Origin: Calditrichota bacterium
GTDB lineage: Bacteria; Electryoneota; RPQS01
Assembly (NCBI GenBank): GCA_020637445.1
Contig: JACJVZ010000003.1
Location: 124,001-188,000 of the forward strand
Direction: 5' to 3'
Length of the DNA stretch: 64,000 nt
In this document: in pieces, positions 1 through 9,114 of the stretch
Layout: each line of letters starts with the position of its first letter
How positions within the stretch are numbered: the first letter of the stretch is position 1
The notes under the pieces: generated by a model
What the model saw: only the letters and a program-made list of their open reading frames with translations
Told to the model about the DNA's origin: nothing
Databases searched by the model: none
Position numbers and translations under genes: made by a program

Positions 1-1
1 G

Positions 2-625
2 ATCACCCGCGCGGATTTTTCCCCGGCAGGAACTCCGGCCGACGTCAACTTCGGCTTCACATATGACGCGTCGCCGCGGGTTCGCGTAGGCGCACGCGCA
101 TTGTTCCCGGCCGGGAAGATGAAGTTTGACTTCACGAATACGGTGTCGACGGGCGATTCGTCGCTGCAGAGTACAGGGTCATCGCGAGTGACCTATCCCT
201 CCCATCTTTCGGTTGGACTGCAATACCGTCCGCAGAATGAATACCGGCCTCTGGTTTATCTGGAGACGGAAATGCACACATTCAGTCAAGTCGAGGACGG
301 GTTGAACGACGTTCTCGAGTTCAGAGCCGGTGCGGAGCAGCAAGTCGTGCCGGGCACTCCCGCGAGATTTGGCATAGTTTACTCGACGTCGCCGTATGAC
401 AAGGACCGCGCGAACGCGTTGTTCACGGCGGGCGTCGGATTTATCTTGCGAAATATGCGCGCGGACTTCGGACTTGAGTTCGGCGAGATGAACTACTCGG
501 CGGACGATCTTTTCCCGCAGTCGCTCTATGGTGAAGACGACCGCACGGATCGTGACCGGGTGGAAACCGGACTGTTCCGCGGAATCGTGTCCTTAGCATG
601 GGATCTCGATTGGATCCACAAGTAA
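2..625 (+). CDS. outer-membrane beta-barrel protein, C-terminal part (5' end outside window)
   Basis: The reading frame is open from the left edge and ends at 625, so only the C-terminal ~207 residues are visible. They alternate short hydrophobic/polar strands with Gly/Asp-rich turns (for example VNFGFTYDASPRVRVGARAL, then FTAGVGFILRNMRADFGLEF), as expected of an outer-membrane beta-barrel. FadL/PorV-like transport or T9SS shuttle proteins look similar, but I see no diagnostic motif. The end does not carry the common terminal Phe. The following glycosyltransferase starts 28 bp before this stop, so the two are probably co-transcribed. The family assignment is weak; that it is coding is clear. 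Confidence 0.6.
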   Translation: MTRADFSPAGTPADVNFGFTYDASPRVRVGARALFPAGKMKFDFTNTVSTGDSSLQSTGSSRVTYPSHLSVGLQYRPQNEYRPLVYLETEMHTFSQVEDGLNDVLEFRAGAEQQVVPGTPARFGIVYSTSPYDKDRANALFTAGVGFILRNMRADFGLEFGEMNYSADDLFPQSLYGEDDRTDRDRVETGLFRGIVSLAWDLDWIHK

Positions 626-1407
626 CCGTCGGATTGCCGGTATACAATGCCGAGGCCTATTTGGTCGAGTGTCTCGAGTCCATCAAGGCGCAGACTCTAA
701 AAGAGTTTGAGGTCTTGGCGATTCTGGATTGCCCGACGGACAAGTCGGCGGAGATTTTACGCAAGCACGCGGATTCGCGATTCAGAATTGTCGAAAACCC
801 AAAGAATTTGGGATTGGCGGCGACGTGCAACAGGCTGCTTGAGCTGTCGCAAACAGAATTGCTTGCGAGGATGGACGCGGACGACGTGATGATTCCTGCA
901 CGGCTCGAAAAGCAAGTTGCATTCATGCACGCGCATCCTGAAGTCGATATTCTCGGCACACAGATCGAAAAAATCGACGAGCACGGACAGCACGCTGGAG
1001 ACACAGTTCCATTAGCCACTACGCCGGAAGGTTTGCGTGAGCAGTTTCGGACTATGTGCGCGCTGTGGCATCCGACGATTATGTTTCGTGTTTCGCGGAT
1101 TCAGGAATTGGGCGGCTATCCCGACAGCCGGGTCGCGGAAGATTTGATTTTATACCTGCGGGGACTGAGCAGAGACTATTTGCTAACGAATCTGCCGGAC
1201 GTGCTCGTGAAGTACCGCGTGCATCCGGAAGGCCAGATGAACAGATTGCGCGAAGCATCTTATGCCGCGAACGACGAAGCCTACGCGGAATACGGACCTT
1301 TGATATGGGGTGACCGCGCTCCCGATTTTGTCGCTGGCCGGACGCGTTGGGAGCGACTGCGTCGGCGAATGAAACGAAACGTTTCCAGACTATTCAACAA
1401 GACATGA
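598..1407 (+). CDS. family 2 glycosyltransferase
   Basis: 269 aa, GT-A fold family 2 glycosyltransferase. The N-terminus VTVGLPVYNAEAYLVECLES is the typical nucleotide-sugar binding start. MDADD at residues 92-96 is the DxD metal/nucleotide site. EDLILYLRG in the C-terminal half resembles the ED motif of the acceptor side. It has no membrane segment, so it is cytosolic or peripheral and transfers a sugar to a lipid or polysaccharide acceptor; donor and acceptor cannot be read from the sequence. The ATG start overlaps the upstream frame by 28 bp, and its TGA overlaps the next gene in an ATGA junction, so the three genes are likely translated from one message. Confidence 0.9.
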   Translation: MGSRLDPQVTVGLPVYNAEAYLVECLESIKAQTLKEFEVLAILDCPTDKSAEILRKHADSRFRIVENPKNLGLAATCNRLLELSQTELLARMDADDVMIPARLEKQVAFMHAHPEVDILGTQIEKIDEHGQHAGDTVPLATTPEGLREQFRTMCALWHPTIMFRVSRIQELGGYPDSRVAEDLILYLRGLSRDYLLTNLPDVLVKYRVHPEGQMNRLREASYAANDEAYAEYGPLIWGDRAPDFVAGRTRWERLRRRMKRNVSRLFNKT

Positions 1408-3017
1408 AATCCACTCTTTTCTTTTTGCTGTTTACCTTGGTCGTTGGACAGAGTTTAGCCGAGACCTATTCGATCGTGATTTGCAATTCGAATGACGTGC
1501 ACGGCGGCGTGGACTCTTCCGACGCGACATTCATGAATCCGGAGTTTCCCCCGCAGTTGGGCGGCGGCGCTTCGCTGGCGACGCTTGTTGAGCGGCTGCG
1601 TGCCTACGCACAGAAGCAAAACAAAGGATTCCTGTTGATCGACACGGGGGATATTTTTCAGGGAACTTTAGTGGGGACCAAGAGTGAAGGCACGGCAGTC
1701 GTCCGCTATATGAACCAAGTTGGCTACGACGCGTGGGTGTTAGGAAACCACGAGTTCGATTTGGGCCGGACGATCACGGAAAAGCTGATTCATCAAGCGG
1801 ACTTTCCAATAATCTCGTCGAACATCTATGACGTCGAAAATGGCGACACAACGCACTTCACCGGCAGTTATATCATCCGTGATTTTGGTCCGTTGAAGGT
1901 CGGCGTTATCGGCATCACGACGTCGGGCACGGAGCGCGCGAGTTTTGAAGACAACGTGAAGAACTTGTACTTTGCACCGGAAACGACGACCTTAGCGACG
2001 TTCCGCGACAGTTTGCGCAACATGGGTTGTGACGTGATCGTCGCGGCGTGCCATTTGGGGTTGCCGTATGACCGCTGGGATGCTTGGGACGATTTGGAAC
2101 GGCATGAAAAAGAAGGCTGGAAGTCCCCTTACACGCGAAATGCCTTTGAGCTTGCGCGCCGGGTTCCGGGCATCGATATTTTGTTTGCCGGAGATATTCA
2201 CGTCGGCTACAAGGAACCGTGGGTGGATCCTGTGACTCACACTCCGTGTTTTCAGGGATACGGCCGCGGGACAAATTTGATGGCGGTAGAATTTGAGTTC
2301 GACGTCGCGACGGGCGAGCTATTGCGCTGGAAGAATTTTGCAGACGACGGCACTTTGCTGACTTTGTTTTCAGACGAATTCCCGCGCGAGCGTGACGTGG
2401 CGGAAACGATCGACACGGTCGTCGCGCGCGTAGAGATCGGATTCAACGAGCGCATCGGTGTCGCGGAGCAGCCGATCACGCGCATCGGCGAAGCGGAATC
2501 GGCGCTGGGAAATTTGGTTTGTGACGCATTGATGTGGAAACTTCACGGCGACATTTCCATCACGAATAAGGGGGGAGTGCGCACGGACCTGCCAGCGGGG
2601 AACATCACTCCGCAGGACGTCTTCAACGTGCTGCCGTTCGACAATACTTTGGGCGCGGTCGAAGTGACGGGCGCTTTTGTCAAAGAGATGATTGAAGACA
2701 AGGTTGCCTACGGGGGCAGCGGACTTTACGTTGCGGGAATGCGCGTGCGCGTGGACCGTTCGCGTGAACGGGGCGACCGCGTGGTATCATTGGAAATCGG
2801 CGGCAAACCGTATGATCCGAACGGCACGTATCGCTTGGTGACGACGGACTATTTGCTGGAAGGAAATTCAGGAATGGAGAAACTCGCGTCCTTGCGCAGT
2901 CAAGCCGCCGTCGAATCGGGCGTGTTCATGCGTGAGGCCGTGATTGAGTACATCAAAACGCACTCGCCGCTGCATCCGAAGTTGGACGGACGCTGGCAGT
3001 TCGTGGACAGAAGTTAA
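1404..3017 (+). CDS. periplasmic 5'-nucleotidase / UshA-type metallophosphatase
   Basis: 537 aa. I chose the ATG at 1404 because it forms an ATGA overlap with the glycosyltransferase stop and begins a clean signal peptide (MKSTLFFLLFTLVVGQSLA). Metallophosphatase motifs follow in order: NSNDVHGG, DTGDIFQGT, GNHEFDLG. The C-terminal 5'-nucleotidase domain has NKGGVRTDLPAGNITPQDVF and LPFDNTL, the substrate-binding signature. The family uses a dimetal centre to hydrolyse nucleotides or UDP-sugars in the periplasm. Two metal motifs deviate: AACHLG instead of the usual SHLG-type motif, and AGDIHVG where GHxH is usual, so one metal ligand may differ. A role in phosphate or nucleoside scavenging is inferred from the family. 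Confidence 0.88.
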   Translation: MKSTLFFLLFTLVVGQSLAETYSIVICNSNDVHGGVDSSDATFMNPEFPPQLGGGASLATLVERLRAYAQKQNKGFLLIDTGDIFQGTLVGTKSEGTAVVRYMNQVGYDAWVLGNHEFDLGRTITEKLIHQADFPIISSNIYDVENGDTTHFTGSYIIRDFGPLKVGVIGITTSGTERASFEDNVKNLYFAPETTTLATFRDSLRNMGCDVIVAACHLGLPYDRWDAWDDLERHEKEGWKSPYTRNAFELARRVPGIDILFAGDIHVGYKEPWVDPVTHTPCFQGYGRGTNLMAVEFEFDVATGELLRWKNFADDGTLLTLFSDEFPRERDVAETIDTVVARVEIGFNERIGVAEQPITRIGEAESALGNLVCDALMWKLHGDISITNKGGVRTDLPAGNITPQDVFNVLPFDNTLGAVEVTGAFVKEMIEDKVAYGGSGLYVAGMRVRVDRSRERGDRVVSLEIGGKPYDPNGTYRLVTTDYLLEGNSGMEKLASLRSQAAVESGVFMREAVIEYIKTHSPLHPKLDGRWQFVDRS

Positions 3018-3058
3018 AAGACTCTACAGAATCAAGAGATAAATCAGGAGAGACTCTC

Positions 3059-4561
3059 ATGCGGTTGAAGGCAATTTTATTGCTGTGTTTGTTTGCCCCG
3101 GCGGTATTCGGGCAGGTGATGATCAATGAATTTTTGTACGACACTCCCGGCACCGACGACACGAACATTATGTATGTGGAAATTTACGGTCCGGCGGGCA
3201 CGGACTTGACGGGTTGGTATGTCGTCGGGATCAACGGTAATGGCGGCGCGGCATATGACTCAGTTGCTCTTTCAGGTGAAATTCCCAGCGATGGTTACTT
3301 TGTCGTTGGCGGTGCAGGTGTTCCTAATGTTGATCAAGTTGCTCCTCGTGATTTTCAGAATGCGGGGTCTTCAAGCGGCGACGACTGCGACGGATTGAAT
3401 CTTCGCAACGGTTCCGGTCAGATAATTGACCATCTTTGTTATGGTCCTTGCGCTGCCGGTCACGTTTGCAACGGCGAAGGCGGCACGAACGCACCCGATC
3501 CGTTCCCGACGGGCGGCATCACTTACTTGCTGGCTCGCATTCCTGACCATTCGGATACGGATGACAACGCCGCCGACTGGGCTCAGACGGACACGCAAAC
3601 TCCGGGTCAGCCGAACAGCGGTGAGCCGTGCGATCCGATCAATGCCGTGTTGGAAGATATTCGCGAGAACGACGACAACGGTTTGTCGCTGCTGCTTGGT
3701 GATTTTGTGATTTTCCGAGGTATTGTCAACGTCGACAATTACACTTTGGACAGTCTTACGGAATCGAACTACTTCGTTCAAGACGACAACGCAGGCGTCA
3801 ATGTGTTCCGCGGTTCTGCTCCGCAGGGTTTGATGGAAGGCGATTGTGTTGAAGTTTCGGGTTGGGTTTCGCACTACAATGGATTGACGGAAATCGTGGC
3901 GTCAGGTGCCGGCAACTGCTCATTCCGCGTGGAAGCTCTGGGATCCAACGTTCCGGTGACTCCGCAGGTTTTGACGGCAACCTCGCCGTTCGAACCGTTT
4001 GAAGGCATGCTGGTTGAGATTCGCAACTGCACGGTAGTCGGCGGTGACCCGTGGCCGACGGGCGCGGGACAAAACGCGAACATCACGGTTACGGACGGTA
4101 CCGGTACGTTTACGGCACGCATCGACGGTGACACGCAAGTGGGCACGGTTTCGCAGCCGTCCGGCGCGTTTACGGTGCGCGGAATTTTGACGCAGTTTGA
4201 CACGTCTTCGCCGTATGACACGGACTATCAGATCACGTTCCGCTATCCGAGCGACGTAGTGACGGGTTCCGCCGTGGGCGACGACCCGGTGACGGTCGCC
4301 GAGTCTTTTGCTTTGACGAACGCTTATCCGAATCCGTTCAACGGTATCGCGAACATCGAGTTGTCGGTGGGCAGCGCCCGTGAGATCGAAGTGACGATCA
4401 GCGACGTGCTGGGCCGTCAAGTTTACAGCCGCACCTTGTCGAATTTGACTCCGGGTATGCACCGCATTCAGTGGTCACCGGAAGGCGCGGCGGGTCTGTA
4501 CTTCGTGCGTGCGACGTCAAACGCTCGTGTCGAAACGACGAAGCTGCTGTATTTGAAGTAG
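3059..4561 (+). CDS. secreted lamin-tail-domain protein with T9SS-type C-terminal sorting domain
   Basis: 500 aa. A signal peptide (MRLKAILLLCLFAPAVFG) is followed by a lamin-tail-like domain (MINEFLYDTPGTDD, then VEIYGPAGTDLTGWYVVGI). A central region resembles an OB/DUF5689-like fold (NYFVQDDNAGVNVF, then VEVSGWVSHYNGLTEIV). The C-terminal ~80 residues are a sorting domain: FALTNAYPNPFNG, VTISDVLGRQVYSR, GLYFVRATSN and a terminal KLLYLK. In FCB bacteria this C-terminal domain directs cargo through the type IX system to the cell surface. The sequence GGAGAGACTC lies just before the ATG. LTD proteins are often linked to extracellular nucleases or surface binding, but no nuclease domain is present. 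A strong hairpin terminator follows. Confidence 0.85.
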   Translation: MRLKAILLLCLFAPAVFGQVMINEFLYDTPGTDDTNIMYVEIYGPAGTDLTGWYVVGINGNGGAAYDSVALSGEIPSDGYFVVGGAGVPNVDQVAPRDFQNAGSSSGDDCDGLNLRNGSGQIIDHLCYGPCAAGHVCNGEGGTNAPDPFPTGGITYLLARIPDHSDTDDNAADWAQTDTQTPGQPNSGEPCDPINAVLEDIRENDDNGLSLLLGDFVIFRGIVNVDNYTLDSLTESNYFVQDDNAGVNVFRGSAPQGLMEGDCVEVSGWVSHYNGLTEIVASGAGNCSFRVEALGSNVPVTPQVLTATSPFEPFEGMLVEIRNCTVVGGDPWPTGAGQNANITVTDGTGTFTARIDGDTQVGTVSQPSGAFTVRGILTQFDTSSPYDTDYQITFRYPSDVVTGSAVGDDPVTVAESFALTNAYPNPFNGIANIELSVGSAREIEVTISDVLGRQVYSRTLSNLTPGMHRIQWSPEGAAGLYFVRATSNARVETTKLLYLK

Positions 4562-4578
4562 GCATTTGTTACTCGAAT

Positions 4579-4614
4579 AAAAGCGGGCGGCCCAATGGGG
4601 TCGCCCGCTTTTTG
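4579..4614. terminator. rho-independent terminator, bidirectional
   Basis: AAGCGGGCG pairs with CGCCCGCTT, followed by TTTT on the + strand and by A-rich sequence on the other side. It sits between the convergent LTD gene and the SRPBCC gene and can serve both. Confidence 0.85.
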
Positions 4615-4633
4615 TTCTCGAAGAAACCGAATG

Positions 4634-5464
4634 CTATGCGGTCACGGCCAGCGCTTGTTCGAACTTCTTTTTGAGCAGAGGTTCGAGATGAACGACGTCC
4701 TGATCTTTGTAGTCATAGAGGGCCAACCAAGTAAAACAGAATTTGGACCCTGAGCCGATTCTGAAGAGACCGTTATTCCAGTTTTCTACGGTACCAGCGA
4801 ACTGATCCATGCCGTGCGGCTGCGCCTGCACAACGACGCCTTCAATGGTATCCTTGTCAGACAGTTTTACTTTGTAACGGCCTCCTACTTTCAATTCACT
4901 AAGGGTTTTGCCCTCGAACAGCCCTTCAGCATGGACAATCCGTTCATAGGGTTTTTCACTCTCGGCCGAGTCGAACATCGTACTCGTCTTCAGCATACTA
5001 CGCTTCTTGCCGTAGTGGTAAGTCAGATAGTGCGACAACGAATAGAGTTCGTATGTCCAACCGCCGAAGAAGGAATCGAATTCATCATCCCACTTCGCAG
5101 CGGTCGTGAAACCCGACTGCACCATCCTTAGCGTCGTCTTGCCTTTGTCGCTCTTGATGACGAAGTCGCAGGTGTAAGCGATAGACTTATCCTTGGACAG
5201 TGTTTCGGGTTTGGGTACGAAGGTAAGCCGCTTGTTGGGCTCCCACACTGAGATGTTGTCAATCCAGTTGAAATCGAAAAACGGTTTCCAATCGAATTCG
5301 ATTTCACCGCCGACTTTTCCTTCAACGCGCGCACGAAAGCAGAACCAATTGGCGATTTGGTTGGGGTCAGTGAGTGCTGCCCAGACGGTTTCCACTGGAA
5401 GATCGAACTCAAATTCGCCCACGATGGATCGCCGCTCGCCTTCGACGAGTTTGTATACGGCCAT
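4634..5464 (-). CDS. SRPBCC (AHSA1/START-like) domain protein
   Basis: 276 aa. Residues ~10-150 match the SRPBCC/AHSA1 pattern: EFDLPVETVWAALTDPNQIANWFC, GGEIEFDW, then TTLRMVQSGF and WTYELYSLSHYL. This fold makes a deep hydrophobic pocket for small ligands. The C-terminal ~120 residues form an unusual extra domain (VGGRYKVKLSDKDTIEGVV, then GTVENWNNGLFRIG) that looks like a second small beta-rich fold. It lies 2 bp after the ArsR-type regulator, a pairing (ArsR plus SRPBCC) that is very common in bacteria. The substrate is unknown. Confidence 0.85.
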   Translation of the reverse strand: MAVYKLVEGERRSIVGEFEFDLPVETVWAALTDPNQIANWFCFRARVEGKVGGEIEFDWKPFFDFNWIDNISVWEPNKRLTFVPKPETLSKDKSIAYTCDFVIKSDKGKTTLRMVQSGFTTAAKWDDEFDSFFGGWTYELYSLSHYLTYHYGKKRSMLKTSTMFDSAESEKPYERIVHAEGLFEGKTLSELKVGGRYKVKLSDKDTIEGVVVQAQPHGMDQFAGTVENWNNGLFRIGSGSKFCFTWLALYDYKDQDVVHLEPLLKKKFEQALAVTA

Positions 5465-5466
5465 GT

Positions 5467-6063
5467 TTATTCTCCTTCAAGGTCTTTGGTTATTGCGGGA
5501 TAGGCTCCGAAAATCCAATTGAACGTGCGGCCTTCAGGACTTTGGTCATCATTGTATTTGGCGCTGATGCGAGCGAGCGCGTCAGATGCTTCGCGGGCAA
5601 ACTCGGCGCGTTTTTCGGGTGATGCGAAGCGAACCTCCGCCGACAACGTGAAGGTCGCGACCTTCTTTCTTTTCTTTCCGGCGTGCATGGCGATATGTCC
5701 CAACTCGCGGATGAGTTTGGCGGCCGTCGCGATCAAATAGTTCGCAGAGAGTTTGTCGGGCTCGCGCTCGGGTACCGGTGCGAGGGCACCGAGCACGGAC
5801 GGACTGATGCACAGCGATTCGTCCGCGCGCACGAGGACTCGCTCGACGCAGTTGCCGCGCTTGCGGTCTTCAACGTGCTTAATCAGTCCGCGCTTTTCCA
5901 GTTCGCGCAGATGATAGTTAATTTGCTGGCGGGGCCGTTTGGTGATGCGGGCCAGCGAACTTGCGGAGTTGGGTTCGGCCAAGAGTTCAAGCAACTCTTG
6001 CCGTTCGAGATTCAGGAGTCCTGCGGCGACATCCAGCTCGGTTATTAGTCGTAGTGCGTTCAT
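5467..6063 (-). CDS. ArsR-family winged-helix transcriptional regulator
   Basis: 198 aa. The N-terminal ~80 residues are a winged helix: ELLELLAEPNSASSLARITKRP, then INYHLRELEKRGLIKHVEDRKRG. The C-terminal part is helical with a KKRKK cluster, as in regulators paired with SRPBCC proteins. No metal-binding Cys cluster is visible, so it is not a classical arsenic/cadmium sensor. I chose the ATG at 6063 over an in-frame TTG at 6072 because a near-consensus promoter at 6071-6099 would start transcription close to this ATG. It is likely autoregulated through the GACAA-N6-TTGTC inverted repeat at 6082-6097. Confidence 0.85.
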   Translation of the reverse strand: MNALRLITELDVAAGLLNLERQELLELLAEPNSASSLARITKRPRQQINYHLRELEKRGLIKHVEDRKRGNCVERVLVRADESLCISPSVLGALAPVPEREPDKLSANYLIATAAKLIRELGHIAMHAGKKRKKVATFTLSAEVRFASPEKRAEFAREASDALARISAKYNDDQSPEGRTFNWIFGAYPAITKDLEGE

Positions 6064-6070
6064 GGGTGTC

Positions 6071-6099
6071 AATATACAACCGACAACTTAATTTGTCAA
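6071..6099 (-). promoter_or_regulatory. sigma70-like promoter of the ArsR-SRPBCC operon, probably leaderless
   Basis: On the minus strand: TTGACA (6099-6094), 17-bp spacer, TATATT (6076-6071). Only 7 bp separate the -10 box from the ATG at 6063, so the transcript would start at or within a base or two of the start codon. Confidence 0.7.
6082..6097. promoter_or_regulatory. candidate operator, GACAA-N6-TTGTC
   Basis: A perfect 5-bp inverted repeat overlapping the -35 box and spacer of the regulator's own promoter, the position expected for ArsR-type autorepression. The assignment is inferred from position only. Confidence 0.45.
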
Positions 6100-6167
6100 G
6101 AAATACTTCCACTTCGGTAAATTGTATAATAAATTGTGTTTTAAATATTTAGAAATTTATCCGGTAC

Positions 6168-6196
6168 AAAAAAGAGGCGAGCAAAGCTCGCCTCAA
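6168..6196 (-). terminator. rho-independent terminator of mutS2
   Basis: GAGGCGAGC-AAA-GCTCGCCTC followed on the minus strand by TTTTTTGT. It ends the cvpA-mutS2 transcript. Confidence 0.85.
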
Positions 6197-6219
6197 ACGA
6201 TTCAGACCCCACCTGTCTT

Positions 6220-8610
6220 CTAATGCAATTCCACTACCGTGCTGCCGAAATCATCGTGATTGGCACCGCCGTCATACATGCTTCTTACGAGGGGATGTGT
6301 CTCGAGGAATTCACGCACGTGGACACGCAACATGCCTGTGCCCTTGCCGTGAATGATCTTAACGGACGGGTAACGGTGTTCGGAAGCGACCGCGAGGTAG
6401 TGATCAATGATCGGAATCGCTTCTTCGCCAAGTTTGCCGCGCAGATCAAGTTCACCCGTGATGCGCTCGTCAGTCATCTTCACGTTTACTCGCACTTGGG
6501 GCGACTTTTTCTTTTGCGCCGGTGCGGGCTCATAAAGTTTCGTCGTGTCAAACCACAGCCGCATACCGTTCATCTCGACTTCGGCTTGCTTGCCGCTGCG
6601 TTTGACATTCGTGACGACACCTTCCCCCTCCACTCCCTCGACGGCCACGCGCACACCGGGTTCGATCTTGGTTAGTTTCTTTCGCTCAGGAACAGGCTCT
6701 TTGAGTTCCTTAGCCGTCTTCTTGACTTCGACGTCGACTTTGGAACGCAGTTCACGCAGCTTTTTGCGCGCGGAGGTGACGGCGGCTTTCTCCGCCTGTT
6801 TTTCTTTAATGTCGCGCACGAGGTTTTCGATTTCCTTGCGGGACTCTTCGACGAGCTTCTCGGCTTCGGCGAGCGCTTGTTTCTTCGCTTGAGCTTTGGT
6901 TTTCTTCAGCTCTTCGGTGCGATCCTGATAGAGTTTTGAGAGGGCTTCGTATTGAGTGAGCTTCAGGTCAGACTCGCGGCGCAATTTCTCGTAATCTTCG
7001 ATTTTGCGCGAGAGTTCGCTGACGAGTTCTTCAAGCCCCAAGGCTCCTTGATCCAAAAATCCTCGTGCACGTTTCAGAACGCGATCCGGAAAACCAACTC
7101 GCTGAGCAATTTCCAGCGCATAGCTGGAACCGGGAAGTCCTTCTCTAAAATGATATGTGGGAACAAGGCTCTCTTCATCGAAAGCCATTGAACCGTTTTG
7201 AAGGCCATCGGTTTCATGCGCGAAGGCTTTCAGCGCACCGTGGTGAGTCGTGACTAAGCTCACGGCACCCTGCATGGTCCATTCAAGCAAGGTGGCCTGC
7301 GCGAGCGCCGCTCCGATCGCTGGATCCGTAGACGAACCGATTTCATCTACGAGCAGAAGTTTTGGTGACGCGTTTTCTTCGGTCATCTTGCGCAGCCGCG
7401 CGACGTGTCCGGTGAACGTCGAGAGGTCACCTTCCAAAGATTGCGCGTCGCCGATGTCCGCCCAGATACTTGCGAAATGCGGAAGCTGACTGCCGGAAGC
7501 CGCGGGAATGAAAAAACCTGCTCCCGCCATCAGGCTCAGCAGACCGACCGTCTTCAATGCAACCGTTTTTCCTCCGGCATTGGGACCGGAAATCACGACG
7601 CTGCGCACGGGCGGAACGATCTCAATCGTCAACGGCACCACGGTTTGAAGTTTCTTTTCGTGCACACGTTCGAGCAAGAGCGGATGCTTCGCACGCCATA
7701 GTCGAATGACGCCTGTGTCATTGAGTTCCGGCGCGATGCCTTCCCATCTTAGGGCGAGTTTGGCGCGGGCATAAAGCTCGTCGAACTCGGCCATGATTTC
7801 GAGTGACAGCACAATTTCTTCCAAACTCTCATGCACCAGCGCCGTGAGTTTCAGCAGGATTTTGTGAATCTCGCGCTTCTCTTCGAGTTCGATTTGCCGC
7901 AGCTTGTTGGAGATCGGCAAAGTTTCAACAGGTTCCAAAAACACCGTCGCGCCGGACGCGCTGGTGTCGACCATCACACCCTGCACTTTGTTTTTGGCGT
8001 CGTCACGCACGGGCAGGACCAGTTTGCCGTCGCGGTAATTCACCACGCTGTCCTGCAAGTAACCTTGCTCGGCCCACTTTTGCATGATGGAACCTAACCG
8101 GTCTTCGAGATGCTTGCTTTCCTTGCGGCGATCACCGCGCAGCCGTTTCAGCTCGGGCGACGCATCATCGAAGAGTTCTCCGTCCTGATCAATCGATGAT
8201 TCGATTTTGCGCGCGATGCCGCCATGATCCCACAATCGATTGGCAAGGCCCGCAAGCTCGGGCAACGTTTCTCCGCGGGAATGGAGTTGGAGACGGACAC
8301 GGTTGGTGCACGCCAAAGTCTCGGCGATTTTTCGCAAGTCGAGCGGGTCGAGACTTGCTCCTTCGACACCGGCGCTCTTCAGCGATTCGCGAATGTCCGA
8401 CAGACCGTCTATGGGCAAACCGCCGTCGGTCTCGGTGAGCACACGCACCATTTCGTTGGTGCGCAGCAGTACGAGGTCCGCGCGGTTGCGCGACAACGGC
8501 ACTTCGAGTGCTAAAAGCCGCTCCGCCCCCAAAGACGAAGCGGCCGAGTCCGCTGCAATATGAATCACGCGCTCCCATTCGAGCGCGAACAAAGTTTCGT
8601 CGCCGATCAT
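6220..8610 (-). CDS. mutS2: endonuclease MutS2 (MutS core, coiled coil, C-terminal Smr)
   Basis: 796 aa, the usual MutS2 length. Walker A is SGPNAGGKTVALK and Walker B is LLLVDEIGSSTDP. GALAQATLL, TTHHGALK and YALEIAQRVG-type motifs of the MutS ATPase follow, then a long Glu/Lys-rich coiled coil (about 500-640). The C-terminal Smr domain has LDLRGKLGEEA and HGKGTGMLR, the catalytic LDxR and HGxG motifs. MutS2 acts on branched or recombining DNA and rescues collided ribosomes in some bacteria. The start at 8610 gives an ATGA overlap with cvpA; an upstream TTG at 8640 is less likely. A hairpin terminator follows. Confidence 0.95.
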   Translation of the reverse strand: MIGDETLFALEWERVIHIAADSAASSLGAERLLALEVPLSRNRADLVLLRTNEMVRVLTETDGGLPIDGLSDIRESLKSAGVEGASLDPLDLRKIAETLACTNRVRLQLHSRGETLPELAGLANRLWDHGGIARKIESSIDQDGELFDDASPELKRLRGDRRKESKHLEDRLGSIMQKWAEQGYLQDSVVNYRDGKLVLPVRDDAKNKVQGVMVDTSASGATVFLEPVETLPISNKLRQIELEEKREIHKILLKLTALVHESLEEIVLSLEIMAEFDELYARAKLALRWEGIAPELNDTGVIRLWRAKHPLLLERVHEKKLQTVVPLTIEIVPPVRSVVISGPNAGGKTVALKTVGLLSLMAGAGFFIPAASGSQLPHFASIWADIGDAQSLEGDLSTFTGHVARLRKMTEENASPKLLLVDEIGSSTDPAIGAALAQATLLEWTMQGAVSLVTTHHGALKAFAHETDGLQNGSMAFDEESLVPTYHFREGLPGSSYALEIAQRVGFPDRVLKRARGFLDQGALGLEELVSELSRKIEDYEKLRRESDLKLTQYEALSKLYQDRTEELKKTKAQAKKQALAEAEKLVEESRKEIENLVRDIKEKQAEKAAVTSARKKLRELRSKVDVEVKKTAKELKEPVPERKKLTKIEPGVRVAVEGVEGEGVVTNVKRSGKQAEVEMNGMRLWFDTTKLYEPAPAQKKKSPQVRVNVKMTDERITGELDLRGKLGEEAIPIIDHYLAVASEHRYPSVKIIHGKGTGMLRVHVREFLETHPLVRSMYDGGANHDDFGSTVVELH

Positions 8611-9104
8611 ACCCAATTGCGTTTTTCCCAGCTCTCCCAATGTGTCAAACTGTGCACGGCCTTTTTTCCGACGCGGATGAGTTTGGATTTATTCATGAAG
8701 GTTGTCATTTGTCCGCTCACGTCGGCCCACTGAATGACCATCACCAAGGCTGCGAGCAGGAAGATTCCTTTGGCAGTTCCTCCCGCCAATCCTAAGATGC
8801 GATCGGGCCATTTGAGTTTCGTCCCGTCGATCCACTGGTGGAGTTTGTTTCCCATGTAGGCGAACACGAGGTAGATAATCAAAAAGAACAACAGGAACAT
8901 CAGTCCGGAAGCCCAGCGCAGTTCCCATCCCGGCTCGGCGAATTTTCCCGCGAGTGCCTGCAGTTCACCTCTGAAATAGAGCGTGAGAAAGAGGCTCACT
9001 GCGAGGCCGATGGTAATCATCAGCTCAAACAGGAATCCGCGCCGGATACCACCGACTCCGAAACCGACCAGCAAGAAGATAATGAGGACGTCGAGGATAT
9101 GCAT
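8607..9104 (-). CDS. CvpA family inner-membrane protein
   Basis: 165 aa with four hydrophobic segments. It starts MHILDVLIIFLLVGFGVGG-IRRGF, the CvpA signature (D near residue 5, GxxRGF). LGLAGGTAKGIFL in the second half is also conserved. CvpA proteins affect envelope homeostasis and, in enterobacteria, colicin V production. It overlaps mutS2 by 4 bp; the cvpA-mutS2 pairing is widespread. It follows the peptidoglycan-binding/CHAP gene by 10 bp, so the three probably form one operon. Confidence 0.9.
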   Translation of the reverse strand: MHILDVLIIFLLVGFGVGGIRRGFLFELMITIGLAVSLFLTLYFRGELQALAGKFAEPGWELRWASGLMFLLFFLIIYLVFAYMGNKLHQWIDGTKLKWPDRILGLAGGTAKGIFLLAALVMVIQWADVSGQMTTFMNKSKLIRVGKKAVHSLTHWESWEKRNWV

Positions 9105-9114
9105 AACCTATGGT

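Noticed and set aside
8611..8640. TTG start of mutS2 at 8640
   Set aside because: The ATG at 8610 gives the common ATGA overlap with cvpA and the normal MutS2 N-terminus.
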